From Shewanella chilikensis (lineage in GTDB: Bacteria; Pseudomonadota; Gammaproteobacteria; Enterobacterales; Shewanellaceae), in contig NZ_NIJM01000006.1 in NCBI RefSeq assembly GCF_002836945.1, forward strand, positions 1 through 64,000: 64,000 nucleotides of DNA. The letters run 5' to 3'. The notes under the pieces were generated by a model. That model did no database searches. It saw only the letters and a program-made list of their open reading frames with translations, and was not told the origin of the DNA. This document shows, piece by piece, positions 20,644 through 30,279 of this stretch (its first letter is position 1; each line of letters opens with the position of its first letter). The position numbers and the translations under genes were made by a program.

Positions 20644-21369
20644 ATGCTGCGAGGCTATGTGCTGCACGCCCGGCCCTATCGGGAATCCAGCATGTTGTTG
20701 AACCTGCTGGTGGATGGCCTTGGTCGGGTCGACGCCGTTGCCAGAGTCGGCAGTGGCAAACGCTCGATAAAGAGCATAGTGCAGCCGTTTCAGCCGTTGC
20801 TGTTCCAACTGAGTGGCCGCAGCGACCTCAGAACCCTGACTCAAATTGAAAGTGCGTCCCCGGCAGTGCCCCTGACCGGGGACGCTTTATATGCGGCCAT
20901 GTACCTCAATGAACTCTTGGTGCGGGTACTGGGCAACCACCAGAGTGGCGAAGCGCTGTTTTTCAGTTATCATCAGAGCCTGCTGGCGCTGGCCAAGGGC
21001 TTTGAGCAGACAACACTGCGCTATTTCGAGCTCAAACTCTTATCCGAGCTTGGCTGCATGCCCTCATTGGTGAAGGATGCTGATGGCGCCGATATCCAAG
21101 CCGATGGCTGCTACAGATTCATTCCCGAACAGGGGTTCACCCCCTTTATTGGTGATGCAAGGCGGCAAGAGGCGCTACCGGGAAGCACTCTGTTGGCATT
21201 GGCTGAAAATCGCCTTCAGCAAGAGGATTGGCAAGCCGCCAAAGTCTTGACCCGGCAATTGCTCCGGCCTCTGCTCGGCGATAAGCCACTGCTCAGCAGG
21301 CAGTTGTTTGCCCGCCGGGGGGGAAATTTGCCAAGGGAGCCACAGCCGCCCAGCCGAGGGGAGAAATGA
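20644..21369 (+). CDS. recO: RecO recombination mediator
   Basis: RecO works with RecR (and RecF) to load RecA on SSB-coated gapped DNA. The 241-residue protein has the N-terminal OB fold (MLRGYVLHARPYRESSMLLNLL through about residue 80) and a helical C-terminal domain; the zinc cysteines of some RecO proteins are absent. It follows era by 8 bp, the standard rnc-era-recO order. Confidence 0.94.
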   Translation: MLRGYVLHARPYRESSMLLNLLVDGLGRVDAVARVGSGKRSIKSIVQPFQPLLFQLSGRSDLRTLTQIESASPAVPLTGDALYAAMYLNELLVRVLGNHQSGEALFFSYHQSLLALAKGFEQTTLRYFELKLLSELGCMPSLVKDADGADIQADGCYRFIPEQGFTPFIGDARRQEALPGSTLLALAENRLQQEDWQAAKVLTRQLLRPLLGDKPLLSRQLFARRGGNLPREPQPPSRGEK

Positions 21370-21481
21370 GCTCTTCAGCCCGCTTTTTTCAAATGCTGCC
21401 GTTACAATGGGCAGAGAATAGAAACTGCTTTTATACCGCCGAACAGGCTGGTGCATTACAGGAATTATCAAGGAGTTAAAG

Positions 21482-22219
21482 ATGAATCGAATCTTGTTAG
21501 GGGTGAACATAGATCATATCGCCACCTTGCGACAGGTGCGTGGCACCCATTACCCGGATCCTGTGCATGCAGCGGCCGTGGCCGAGCACGCCGGCGCCGA
21601 AGGGATCACTATCCATCTGCGTGAAGACAGACGCCACATAGTGGATCGCGATGTCTATCTGCTGGCCAAGACGCTCAAGACCCGGATGAATCTGGAGATG
21701 GCGGTCACCGAAGAGATGCTGGATATCGCCTGTGAGGTTAAGCCTGCCTATGTTTGTCTGGTGCCGGAAAAACGCGAGGAGCTTACTACAGAGGGCGGCT
21801 TGGACGTTGCCGGTCAGCAGCCGAAAATTGCCGCGGCGGTCAAACGTCTGACCGAGCAGGGCATTAAAGTATCACTCTTTATCGATGCCAACCGCGAGCA
21901 GATAGATGCCGCCGTAGCCGTGGGGGCGCCCGTGATAGAAATTCATACCGGCCGCTACGCCGACGCCCACAGCGCCGAAGAGGAGAGCGAGGAGTTAGCC
22001 CGTATCACGGAAATGGCGACCTATGCTCATGGCAAGGGCCTGGTGGTCAACGCAGGGCACGGGCTGCACTATCACAATGTGAAGCCGATAGCGGCCATCC
22101 CCGAGCTGCATGAGCTGAATATCGGCCACGCCATCATAGCCAGGGCGGCGATAGACGGCCTGGACAAGGCGGTCAGAGATATGAAGCAACTCATGTTGGA
22201 AGGTCGCAGAGGCGAGTAA
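21482..22219 (+). CDS. pdxJ: PdxJ, pyridoxine 5'-phosphate synthase
   Basis: PdxJ condenses 1-deoxyxylulose 5-phosphate with the PdxA product to form pyridoxine 5'-phosphate. At 245 residues it matches the family; [15 protein letters not shown] at the start and the DINAGHG-like [12 protein letters not shown] stretch near residue 190 are typical. A strong AAGGAG Shine-Dalgarno precedes the ATG. Its TAA shares a base with the acpS ATG. Confidence 0.96.
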   Translation: MNRILLGVNIDHIATLRQVRGTHYPDPVHAAAVAEHAGAEGITIHLREDRRHIVDRDVYLLAKTLKTRMNLEMAVTEEMLDIACEVKPAYVCLVPEKREELTTEGGLDVAGQQPKIAAAVKRLTEQGIKVSLFIDANREQIDAAVAVGAPVIEIHTGRYADAHSAEEESEELARITEMATYAHGKGLVVNAGHGLHYHNVKPIAAIPELHELNIGHAIIARAAIDGLDKAVRDMKQLMLEGRRGE

Positions 22220-22599
22220 TGGCTGTGCTGGGACTGGGAACCGACATAGTGGAAATCGCCCGCATTGAGGCTCAGTTGGAGCGGGGCGGAGATAGGCTGG
22301 CCAAACGGGTGCTGACCGAGGCCGAATATGTCCGCTTTCAGACGCTGAGCGAACCGGCGCGATTTCTGGCCAAGCGCTTTGCGGCCAAGGAAGCGGCTGC
22401 CAAGGCGCTGGGAACCGGAATCGGCCGCGGAGTCTCGTTTCAGCATATTCATATCAGCAACAATGCCGATGGTGCGCCCTTGCTTGAATTCAGTGATGGC
22501 GCGTGCCAACGCCTGGAAACACTGGGCGCCAAGCGGGCACTACTGTCCATTGCCGATGAACGTCACTATGCGGTGGCGACGGTTGTTCTGAGCGACTGA
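22219..22599 (+). CDS. acpS: AcpS holo-ACP synthase
   Basis: AcpS attaches 4'-phosphopantetheine from CoA to the acyl carrier protein of fatty acid synthesis. The 126-residue protein shows both signatures: GLGTDIVEIARIE (metal-binding Asp) and FAAKEAAAKALGTGI. It overlaps pdxJ by one base, as in E. coli. Its neighbour on the other side is the PUFA synthase operon, whose ACP domains are normally served by PfaE rather than AcpS. Confidence 0.96.
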   Translation: MAVLGLGTDIVEIARIEAQLERGGDRLAKRVLTEAEYVRFQTLSEPARFLAKRFAAKEAAAKALGTGIGRGVSFQHIHISNNADGAPLLEFSDGACQRLETLGAKRALLSIADERHYAVATVVLSD

Positions 22600-22680
22600 G
22601 CTTCAGTCGGAACAGTAAGCTCAGTTTGATAAGTCGAACAATTCATGCTAACTGCATACTCGCTCAATTGATGGTAACTG

Positions 22681-22719
22681 AGGCCAGAGGTAGGTTGTTA
22701 ACCTGCCTCTGGCCTTTTT
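22681..22719 (+). terminator. Strong intrinsic terminator after acpS
   Basis: A long hairpin with 10 bp outer arms (AGGCCAGAGG/CCTCTGGCCT) and an inner AGGTT/AACCT pairing is followed by TTTTT. It separates acpS from the convergent pfaD. On the minus strand the same hairpin lacks a T-tract, so it is mainly a plus-strand terminator. Confidence 0.85.
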
Positions 22720-22739
22720 GCATCAAGATTGGCTTATTA

Positions 22740-24353
22740 TCAGTCCAGCGATTTCAGCGGCCGATAATGGCTCAGGCTGGATGGCAGGGCTATGCCCTGG
22801 CTTCGCAGCTGGTTGACCCGGTTTTGATAGGCGGCGCCTACGAGCAGTTGCAGTGCCAAGTCCACGGCGCGGCGCTGACGGTAATCATCCAGATAGCTAT
22901 CCTTGGCCCAGGCGTTGAAGGCGCCCAGTGCCGGCCCGGCCCAGATCTGGTAATCCATCTCCCGACCGCTTTCCCCTGTATTGGACCAGCGGCTCGATAG
23001 CCCCAGATACCAGCGGAAAATGAGCGCCATCTTGCGCTTTGGATTGCCCTCTGCGCGGCGAATTTGTTCGGGATCCCGCGCCATAAAGTGGGCAACCGTG
23101 CCTTGCCAGATTTCATCCAGATTGGCGCGAAACACCTGAGTTTCCAGTTTTTGGCGCTCATCGGCCGGAATGGCCTCTATCGAGTCGTAGCGGCTGTAGA
23201 TTTCGTAAAGCTTATTGGCTCGCATGGGGAATAGGGTGCCGCGTTTTACCACTTGCAGCTTGACGCCCATCTCAAACATATCCGCGGCCGGCGCCATGGT
23301 GACATCGGCCATTTCCACGGTCGCCAATAGCTTACGGCTGTGCTCGCTGGCGCCGGCTTCGATACAGGCCTGATTGATAGAGCCGGTAACGATAAAGGCG
23401 GCGCCCATATTGAAGGCCGCCAAAGCCGCATCCGGCGTGCCTATGCCGCCACCCGCTCCAACCCGGATAGGTTCTTGGTAGGCGTATTTTTCCTGCATTT
23501 GATCCCGCAAGGCGATAATGGTGGGCAGCAGGGTAACCAGAGGACGATTGTCGGTATGGCCGCCGGAGTCGGCCTCGGCGGTAATGTCGTCGGCCATGGG
23601 CACCTGCCTGGCAAGTTCGGCCTGCAGTTCAGTGATCCATCCCTGACTCAGCAGTTGCTGGAGGATTTTCTCCGGCGGCGGCGCCATAAAGTGGGCGGCA
23701 ACTTCGGTGCGGCTCACCTTGGCTATCACCTTGTTGGCGATTAGGGTGTTGCCGTCACTGTCCCTGCTCAGTCCGGCCACCCGATATCTTACTATGTGAG
23801 GGGTCAGCGCCAGGAAGGCCGAGGCTTCGACCGTACGCACCCGGTGTTTGAGGTAGAGCTCGACCGCACCTTGTTCGAGTGCCGGTTCGCTGGGGCTGTG
23901 GATCAGGTTAAAGGCGTAGGGGCCGCTTGGCAGCGCCGCCTGAATTCGGCCGATGGCGGCTTCCACTCGGGCGGGCACCAGACCGGCGGCGCCGAATGAG
24001 CAGAGTATGCCGGCCTTGCCGAGGGCAATCACCAGCTCTTCGGAGGCGATACCGTTGGCCATGGCACCGGCATAATAGGCGTACTTGACTTTGTGGCAGG
24101 CGGCAAAGGCCGGATCGCCGAGCGCTGCTGCGCTGAGTGGCGGCACCATGGCGCAAACCGGCAGTGTATTGCCGCTAGCACTCGTCTCGGCAAGCTGCGC
24201 CTGATTGGCAAACAGGATTTCACCCTTGGTTTGTCTGGCGACAAACAGCGGCTTATTCAGCGCCTTGATTGCGTTGCTGGCACAGTTATCTGTGGCCGCA
24301 AAGACATCATCACTATTTGGGTTCAGGGCCCAGGGCCAATTGAAGCTTGTCAT
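22740..24353 (-). CDS. pfaD: PfaD, enoyl reductase of the PUFA synthase
   Basis: Stand-alone FMN enoyl reductase that saturates double bonds during PUFA assembly. The product is 537 residues from the ATG at 24351-24353, which has GAGAG about 8 bp upstream; a longer reading from a TTG at 24410 is less likely. Typical stretches are HKVKYAYYAGAMANGIASEELV, ADDITAEADSGGHTDNRPLVTLLPTI and the phosphate-binding GAGGGIGTPDAALAAFNMGAAFIVTGSINQ. The C-terminal part ends in the PfaD-specific helical region (RKMALIFRWYLGLSSRWSN). Last gene of the pfa operon, 43 bp after pfaC. Confidence 0.95.
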   Translation of the reverse strand: MTSFNWPWALNPNSDDVFAATDNCASNAIKALNKPLFVARQTKGEILFANQAQLAETSASGNTLPVCAMVPPLSAAALGDPAFAACHKVKYAYYAGAMANGIASEELVIALGKAGILCSFGAAGLVPARVEAAIGRIQAALPSGPYAFNLIHSPSEPALEQGAVELYLKHRVRTVEASAFLALTPHIVRYRVAGLSRDSDGNTLIANKVIAKVSRTEVAAHFMAPPPEKILQQLLSQGWITELQAELARQVPMADDITAEADSGGHTDNRPLVTLLPTIIALRDQMQEKYAYQEPIRVGAGGGIGTPDAALAAFNMGAAFIVTGSINQACIEAGASEHSRKLLATVEMADVTMAPAADMFEMGVKLQVVKRGTLFPMRANKLYEIYSRYDSIEAIPADERQKLETQVFRANLDEIWQGTVAHFMARDPEQIRRAEGNPKRKMALIFRWYLGLSSRWSNTGESGREMDYQIWAGPALGAFNAWAKDSYLDDYRQRRAVDLALQLLVGAAYQNRVNQLRSQGIALPSSLSHYRPLKSLD

Positions 24354-24396
24354 CTTGTTGCTCTCATTATCTGTTCGGTTGTTTTTGCCTGAGGGC

Positions 24397-27300
24397 TCAG
24401 GCTTCTTCAATGGCCAGAGCCAGATCTGTTATTTCATAAATTCGCAGGCCATCTTTGGCGAGCCAGGCATCGGCTGTCAGTGTGACTCTGTCCGGCGTAT
24501 CGTCTATGGCTGTGATATGCAGCTCCAGCGACATCTGCCGGTTCAGGGGATTGATCTGACCGCGGTATTTCCACTGCACCTGACTCAGGCAATGGGCGAA
24601 TCTAGGGTTACTGAATTGGCTCCCAAGCCCGGCGTCCAGGGCAAAGGCACTCAGGAGTTCCAGCATGGCTTCCACTCCGAGCGAGCCTGGCATTACAGGG
24701 TCCTGATGGAAATGGAAGCGGAAGAACCAGTCAGCGGCATCGATTTTGCGCTCGCCATAGATGTAGCCTAAGCCGGAATGGCCGCCTTGGCGGCAGATGC
24801 GGATAGAATCGACAAAGTTGAGTCGACCGCCCGGCAGGCGCAGGTGTTTTTGATCCCAAGAGCCATGATAGAGAGCGCAATCGGCGGCGCGAAGATCATA
24901 GCTCACATCGGCCTCAAGCCCTTGCTGTTTATCCCAGGGCTCGGTCACCTTGCCGTTATCCAGCCCCAACTGGTTTTTCAGCGCCTCGGCCTTGAAGTAA
25001 CCAAATACTGCTTCGCCTTCATAGAAGGGTTCACCATCGGCGCTGAGCACAAAGCTGAAGCTCTGGATGATGTTGGTGCCCGCCTTGACAGTGCTCAGCA
25101 GACGTGAGTCGTTGCTGATGGTCTTGCCACGCAGGTCAAGCCGGCGCAGCAGTGTGCCTTTACCGTCGAGGTTACGGAAGAAAAGCTCTGTGTCGCCATA
25201 GCCCAGGGTGGTGCCCATATAGCCGGAAATAAAACCATTGGGCTGCAGCGCTATCTCCATCAAAATCGAGTAGGGCATATGCGCCGGGTGGCTGTTTTCA
25301 CTGAAGTACCAAGCCTTAGGTGGCACTTCATATTCGCCGATACAGGAGGCCGGAGACTTGAAGTCGCCACGCTTGCCAATCACCTGTGTCACCCTTGTGG
25401 TGAGCTGCAGATCGCCGCAGGGGGTGCGCGGTGGGATAAGTCCGCGGTAGGCGGCAAAGTCGGGGCCGAAGCAGTTCTCAATATCGCCGGTGGCAAATTC
25501 AAACATATGCCAGGGAGTAAAGGGCGCAGTATCGGGTCTGCGATTCGGGTAGTCCGGCGTTACAGGTGCCGGAACATGCCTGACCGGGAGCACGCTGGGA
25601 ATGGGCTGAGAGTCCGGGCAGCTTTCATGGCTCATCAAGGGAGCATTGATGGATGCCTGGCGCCCGGCGTTCAGCGCCTCGTTAGCATCACTTGCCGAGA
25701 CGGCAGGGTGTTGCGGCTTTCCGCTGTTCTCCTGGTCACTCACAGCACTGTCATCGGCGTACCTGTGGCAATCTTCATCTTCTTTGAGCATGACGCCAAG
25801 ATTCTGGAAGTCCACCACCGCCTTGCCGTCGAGCAAGATCTCAATATTGGCCTTGGCCCAGGGGCTGGGGGTCAGTCCTATTTCGGTGACTTCCATCCGA
25901 TAGGTGAGACGATTGGATTGCGGCTGTACCTGTCCGCGGCAACGTACCTTCTGCGGCGCACTTTCCAGTGGTTGGAAACGGCCATTGCGGGTGTGTTTGT
26001 GCAGGCCAAGATAGAGCATATAGAACTGCAGCAACTGACCGCAGCCCTCGGCCATCAAGGAACCGGCCATCACCTGATCGTCCTTGAAATGACAGGGGAA
26101 ATACCAGTGATCCGGCTCCAGTTGCTTGTGCCCTTCAACCAGACCCAGGCCCCAGGCGCCGCCGCTTGGTTCGACTCTGCTGACCTCTTCGATCATCAGG
26201 AACTTTTCCGAGGCAAAACACAGCGAGGCTTGGCGGTAACCCAAGTCATGAGATGGGCCAAAGCAGGCGCCGATATCGCCGCTCAGCAGTTGCCTCATTC
26301 GCTGGTAATCAAATATCTGTTGTTTACAGTGGATCAAGGGCTGGAATTGGCGCTTGTTCGCCATCGCCAGGTTGCGGGCCTTGATCTCCTCTTCGGTGCG
26401 GATGACTCCCTTGCCATCGGCCAGCTCGGCATCGGTGAAGAAACCGGCGCAGCCGTTGTCCATCTTGAGGATCAGACGTTCGCCGACAAAACACTCGTAG
26501 GAGAAGAAAAACAGCAGGGTATCGCCGTTGCGGGCAAAGTGATTGATGGAGATGTCGTATCTCAGGGTATCACCGCCACGGGGCAGATCGCCGAGGAAGG
26601 TGAGGGTACAGTCGAGCAAACGGTAGACCCGCTCGCCCTTGTTCTCCAGATCTATGCCGAGATAGCTTATCAGCATCAAGTCACACTGGCCCGACTCCAC
26701 GGCCACCGCCCAGGGGATCTGGCCATCGACCAGATAGGGGGCGTCCACGGGAATATCATACTCTGTGGTCATGGTGCTCGGCTTGTATTCGCCAAGACGG
26801 GCATTGAGTTTAGTCACCCTGGAGACCAGCAGGTAATCTGTGGTGGGCAGTCGCACCCGGCGGCGGTAGCTGTCGATCACGGCATACTCAGGGCCGAATA
26901 CCGGCGCTATGTCGCCCTCGGCGTATTGCACCAGATCCTGATAATTCCAGATGCAGGGTTTGTCCTTGGGCACTTGGGATGTCGCTTTGGGGGGAATGGT
27001 TTTGGCAACAGCTTCTGCAGCCGTTTGAACCGAGTCCTTGGGCGTGCGCGCTGGTAAAGGCGCTACTGAGGCGGAGCTCTGATCTGCCGAGTGCTTGTCT
27101 TCTGAACCGATATTTTCAGCGCTTAAGCGGTTTTCGGCCGCAGTCCCGGCGCCCAAGAGGGCGCTGGCCAGTGCCAGTCCGGTTTCACGGCTCTTGAGGA
27201 AGGCCAGGTGCGCTTCACGTGCCAGCCGTTGATTATCTGCCAGTGCCTGCAGGTGCGCTTCGGTAGCGGCTTTATGGGGAGCGGCCGCAATTTTATCGCC

Positions 27301-30264
27301 GGGCATGGATTGTCTGAGAGCTGATGGGGCGTGCTGATTGTTCACCGGAGTGAGCTCCTTAGTCAGTTCACTGTTAACTTGTTGGCTGCTGGTGTGCATT
27401 GCAGGCGCTGCCTGGGCTTGAGTGTTCTTTGCCTGGGCAAGCTTTTGGCGAATGCCGGTCTCGTGTTTAAGCTCGGCGGTGGCGATATGCTGCTCTATGG
27501 CGTCACCGCCAAGGGTGATGGTTTGCCACAGCTGGCGGACATTTGCGCCGGCTATCTTTTGACTGGGCTTTTCACTGGCCCCTTGACTATTCTCTTGACG
27601 GTTCTTTTTATTCTGCGTGCGGAGCGCCTGTTGCAGACGCGCCTTTTGCTCCGCCGACTGTTGCAAAGTAACCGCGGCGCAGCGGCGCTCGCCATCTATC
27701 AGCAGGGTGTGGAAATCTTTATCCCTATCCTGGGTCAGGCGCAGCAGCGAGTGCAGCAAACTGGCCATCCCGGCGGCGGCAAAGCTGTGCCCCATACGCG
27801 AGACGGCGCTGTGGCTGGTGGCCGCGAGACGACGAAAGGCCTTGAAGCTGGGGCTGTGTTCATCTACCTCAGGCTGTGCGTCCCGGCAAAATGCTTGCTC
27901 CCTTGAGTCTGCCGTAGAGAGAGGCTCTTTAGCTGTTAATTCCACTGATGAAAACGGCTTGAAACTCAGCTCTGTCAGGGCGCCGTAGCGGCCGCTTTGA
28001 TGCGCAACTGACGGCGTCAGCACCAAGGCACCGGCGCCTTCACCCGGTAACAGTCCAAGTTGCTGCAGGCGCTTGCCCGAGTGCAATACCCGCTCGGCGC
28101 TGCCGGCGAGATCCACAGCGGCCACTACTACGGCGTCCAACGCCTCGGTGCGGCAGAGATTGGCGGCGACTTCCAACGCCCGGGGGACCGACAGCTCGGC
28201 GGCCGAAATACTGAAAGCCGGGCCGTTGAAATCCCATTGGGAGGCGACCCGGGAGGCCATGATGTTGCCTATATAGCTGGTGTATTGATTGAGGCTGGCG
28301 CTGGGCAGTACGCTGTCCATCGCCAAACGCTCGAGTTCGAGATACTCATCTTGGCTTAAGTTGATGCCGGCATCGTTAAGGCTCTGGCTAATCTGGCTGT
28401 GCAGATTAACTCGGCCGCGGAACTGATGCAGCTCAAGCTCGGTTTCCATGGCGACCAATACAGCCACCCGGCCACCCATGGGCAGATTGGCATCGCGAAT
28501 CGCATCATCGGCCACCTTGAGCAGCAGTAATTGCTGCGCCACCAGTCTATCTCCCGGATGGGGCGGCAGGCGGAATTTGAGAAAATCCAGTTCAAACTTG
28601 TCTATGTAGCCGCCATTGGGAGCCTGTTCAAGCCCCATGCTGGAGAGCAAGGAGCGGTTTCGCTCCAGGCCTTTCCAGCGTTTGGGTGGCAGGGCTCTGG
28701 TGGCCGTTTGCCCTTTGGCTATCAGCTTGGCAAGCACCTCGAGTGAGTCGGCGGCGCCGAAATGCGCGGCGGCGCCCTCAATCGCCAGGCCGTCAGCGCC
28801 TTGGTGTGCAGCCGCTCCCGGCGAAGGTTTGGCCGGAATGAGCTCTTTGGCAGCATCGGGTCCTGTGAGCAGCAAGTGGGCGTTACAGCCTCCGAATCCG
28901 AACACAGACACCCCGGCAACCGGGCCTGTATTGTCCGCTTTGGTCGGCCAGGGGATGGCGCTGCGCATTATATTGTGCTCGCCAAACACGCCGTTGGGCG
29001 AGCTCAGCGGCGCCGATATTCTCACCGAGGCAGGTAACAGCTTGTGTTTCATCGACAGCAGCAACTTGATGATGCCTGCCATACCGGCAGCGGTCAGCAA
29101 GTGGCTGAGGTTGGACTTGACCGAGCCGATTTTAGGCGCGGCGCTGCCTTCCAGGCGTGGGCCGAAAAACTGCTCCATGGAGCTGAGTTCCACCTTGTCA
29201 CCCAGAGGCGTGCCCGTGGCGTGGCACTCAATCACCTCCACCTGGGATGGCGCGATATTTGCCGCCTCGGATGCCCGTTCAAACGCCAGTACCTGGCCCT
29301 TGCTGGCGGGGCTTAAGACAAACTGGCCGCGACCATCGTTGGAAAGCCCTGTGCCTCTGATTATGCCGTGAATGGTATCGCCATCCCTTTGGGCATCGCT
29401 CAGGCGCTTGAGCACCAATACGCCGCAGCCTTCACCGGCAAACAGGCCGCCGGAATGGTTATCCAGCGGGGCGCTTTGGCCCGACTCGGGGAAGGCCTGG
29501 AAAATGGAAAAGCCCATATGGATAAAGAAGGGATCGGCACCGCTGACGGCACCGGCCAACATCACATCGGCGCTGTGGTTACTGAGATAGTCGCAGGCCA
29601 GGCGCAATGCATAGACTGAGCTGGCGCAGGCGGCATCCAGGCTTAGGCTTGGGCCGCCAAGGCCCAGGCAATCGCACAGCAGTTCAGAGCCCTGGGCGGC
29701 GATATCCGTATCCCAATGGCGAATGCTTGCATCTGCCGCCGTTTCCGCATCTATGGCTGACGCCAATGGCGGCATGCCGGGGAAACGGCGTCGCAGCGCC
29801 GTATCGACACTGTGATGATACAGCGGCAAAAAGGCCTTGTTGGAAGCTCGGGTAGGGAACGAAAGCGTGCCTATCACGGCGCCGCAGCGCGCTAAGTCGG
29901 AAGCGTTTTGTGCAGGGGTTAGCCCGGCGCTTTGCAGGGCCTTGCGGGCGCAATCGAGAGCCCACAACAGGTGCTGATCCCAGATTTGGGCACCCGTTGC
30001 CATTTCATCCGCTGATCTGGCATAGCCCTCGGGCGAGAAGTTTAGCTGGCGAATATAACCGCCCTTATCACAATAGAAACGGTCGCTCTGGCCTTTTGCG
30101 CCTTGATAATCGCTGACACTGGCGCCCAATTGGCTGTCATTCAGGGAGCTGATGGCATCCCGGCCTTCGCTGAGCAGTTGCCAGAAGGCGTCCAGATCCT
30201 CACAGCCCGGGAAGCGGGCGGCCATGCCAACTATGGCAATGGGCTCGGCTTGTTTACTTGTCAC
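24397..30264 (-). CDS. pfaC: PfaC, PUFA synthase subunit (KS-CLF-DH-DH)
   Basis: A 1955-residue multidomain synthase subunit. The first ketosynthase (about 1-460) has the active Cys in LDAACASSVYALR near residue 213. The second (about 530-880) is a chain-length-factor type in which the Cys region reads SISAAELSVPRAL, so it is catalytically silent. A poorly conserved Ala/Gln/Glu-rich linker (about 880-1100) leads to two FabA-like hotdog dehydratase regions with HFKDDQVMAGSL (about 1390) and HFHQDPVMPGSL (about 1850). The dehydratases create the double bonds and the KS/CLF pair elongates. The start is GTG at 30264, 15 bp after pfaB. Confidence 0.95.
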   Translation of the reverse strand: MTSKQAEPIAIVGMAARFPGCEDLDAFWQLLSEGRDAISSLNDSQLGASVSDYQGAKGQSDRFYCDKGGYIRQLNFSPEGYARSADEMATGAQIWDQHLLWALDCARKALQSAGLTPAQNASDLARCGAVIGTLSFPTRASNKAFLPLYHHSVDTALRRRFPGMPPLASAIDAETAADASIRHWDTDIAAQGSELLCDCLGLGGPSLSLDAACASSVYALRLACDYLSNHSADVMLAGAVSGADPFFIHMGFSIFQAFPESGQSAPLDNHSGGLFAGEGCGVLVLKRLSDAQRDGDTIHGIIRGTGLSNDGRGQFVLSPASKGQVLAFERASEAANIAPSQVEVIECHATGTPLGDKVELSSMEQFFGPRLEGSAAPKIGSVKSNLSHLLTAAGMAGIIKLLLSMKHKLLPASVRISAPLSSPNGVFGEHNIMRSAIPWPTKADNTGPVAGVSVFGFGGCNAHLLLTGPDAAKELIPAKPSPGAAAHQGADGLAIEGAAAHFGAADSLEVLAKLIAKGQTATRALPPKRWKGLERNRSLLSSMGLEQAPNGGYIDKFELDFLKFRLPPHPGDRLVAQQLLLLKVADDAIRDANLPMGGRVAVLVAMETELELHQFRGRVNLHSQISQSLNDAGINLSQDEYLELERLAMDSVLPSASLNQYTSYIGNIMASRVASQWDFNGPAFSISAAELSVPRALEVAANLCRTEALDAVVVAAVDLAGSAERVLHSGKRLQQLGLLPGEGAGALVLTPSVAHQSGRYGALTELSFKPFSSVELTAKEPLSTADSREQAFCRDAQPEVDEHSPSFKAFRRLAATSHSAVSRMGHSFAAAGMASLLHSLLRLTQDRDKDFHTLLIDGERRCAAVTLQQSAEQKARLQQALRTQNKKNRQENSQGASEKPSQKIAGANVRQLWQTITLGGDAIEQHIATAELKHETGIRQKLAQAKNTQAQAAPAMHTSSQQVNSELTKELTPVNNQHAPSALRQSMPGDKIAAAPHKAATEAHLQALADNQRLAREAHLAFLKSRETGLALASALLGAGTAAENRLSAENIGSEDKHSADQSSASVAPLPARTPKDSVQTAAEAVAKTIPPKATSQVPKDKPCIWNYQDLVQYAEGDIAPVFGPEYAVIDSYRRRVRLPTTDYLLVSRVTKLNARLGEYKPSTMTTEYDIPVDAPYLVDGQIPWAVAVESGQCDLMLISYLGIDLENKGERVYRLLDCTLTFLGDLPRGGDTLRYDISINHFARNGDTLLFFFSYECFVGERLILKMDNGCAGFFTDAELADGKGVIRTEEEIKARNLAMANKRQFQPLIHCKQQIFDYQRMRQLLSGDIGACFGPSHDLGYRQASLCFASEKFLMIEEVSRVEPSGGAWGLGLVEGHKQLEPDHWYFPCHFKDDQVMAGSLMAEGCGQLLQFYMLYLGLHKHTRNGRFQPLESAPQKVRCRGQVQPQSNRLTYRMEVTEIGLTPSPWAKANIEILLDGKAVVDFQNLGVMLKEDEDCHRYADDSAVSDQENSGKPQHPAVSASDANEALNAGRQASINAPLMSHESCPDSQPIPSVLPVRHVPAPVTPDYPNRRPDTAPFTPWHMFEFATGDIENCFGPDFAAYRGLIPPRTPCGDLQLTTRVTQVIGKRGDFKSPASCIGEYEVPPKAWYFSENSHPAHMPYSILMEIALQPNGFISGYMGTTLGYGDTELFFRNLDGKGTLLRRLDLRGKTISNDSRLLSTVKAGTNIIQSFSFVLSADGEPFYEGEAVFGYFKAEALKNQLGLDNGKVTEPWDKQQGLEADVSYDLRAADCALYHGSWDQKHLRLPGGRLNFVDSIRICRQGGHSGLGYIYGERKIDAADWFFRFHFHQDPVMPGSLGVEAMLELLSAFALDAGLGSQFSNPRFAHCLSQVQWKYRGQINPLNRQMSLELHITAIDDTPDRVTLTADAWLAKDGLRIYEITDLALAIEEA

Positions 30265-30279
30265 TCTGTTCTCACTTTC

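Noticed and set aside
24354..24410. N-terminal extension of PfaD from a TTG overlapping pfaC
   Set aside because: The polar 19-residue extension has no homology, and the ATG at 24353 has a Shine-Dalgarno.
25279..27057. Long plus-strand open frame (592 codons) inside pfaC
   Set aside because: Antisense to a gene with clear domains; a by-product of GC-rich codon usage. The same applies to other long antisense frames over pfaA, ptsP, nadB and lepA.
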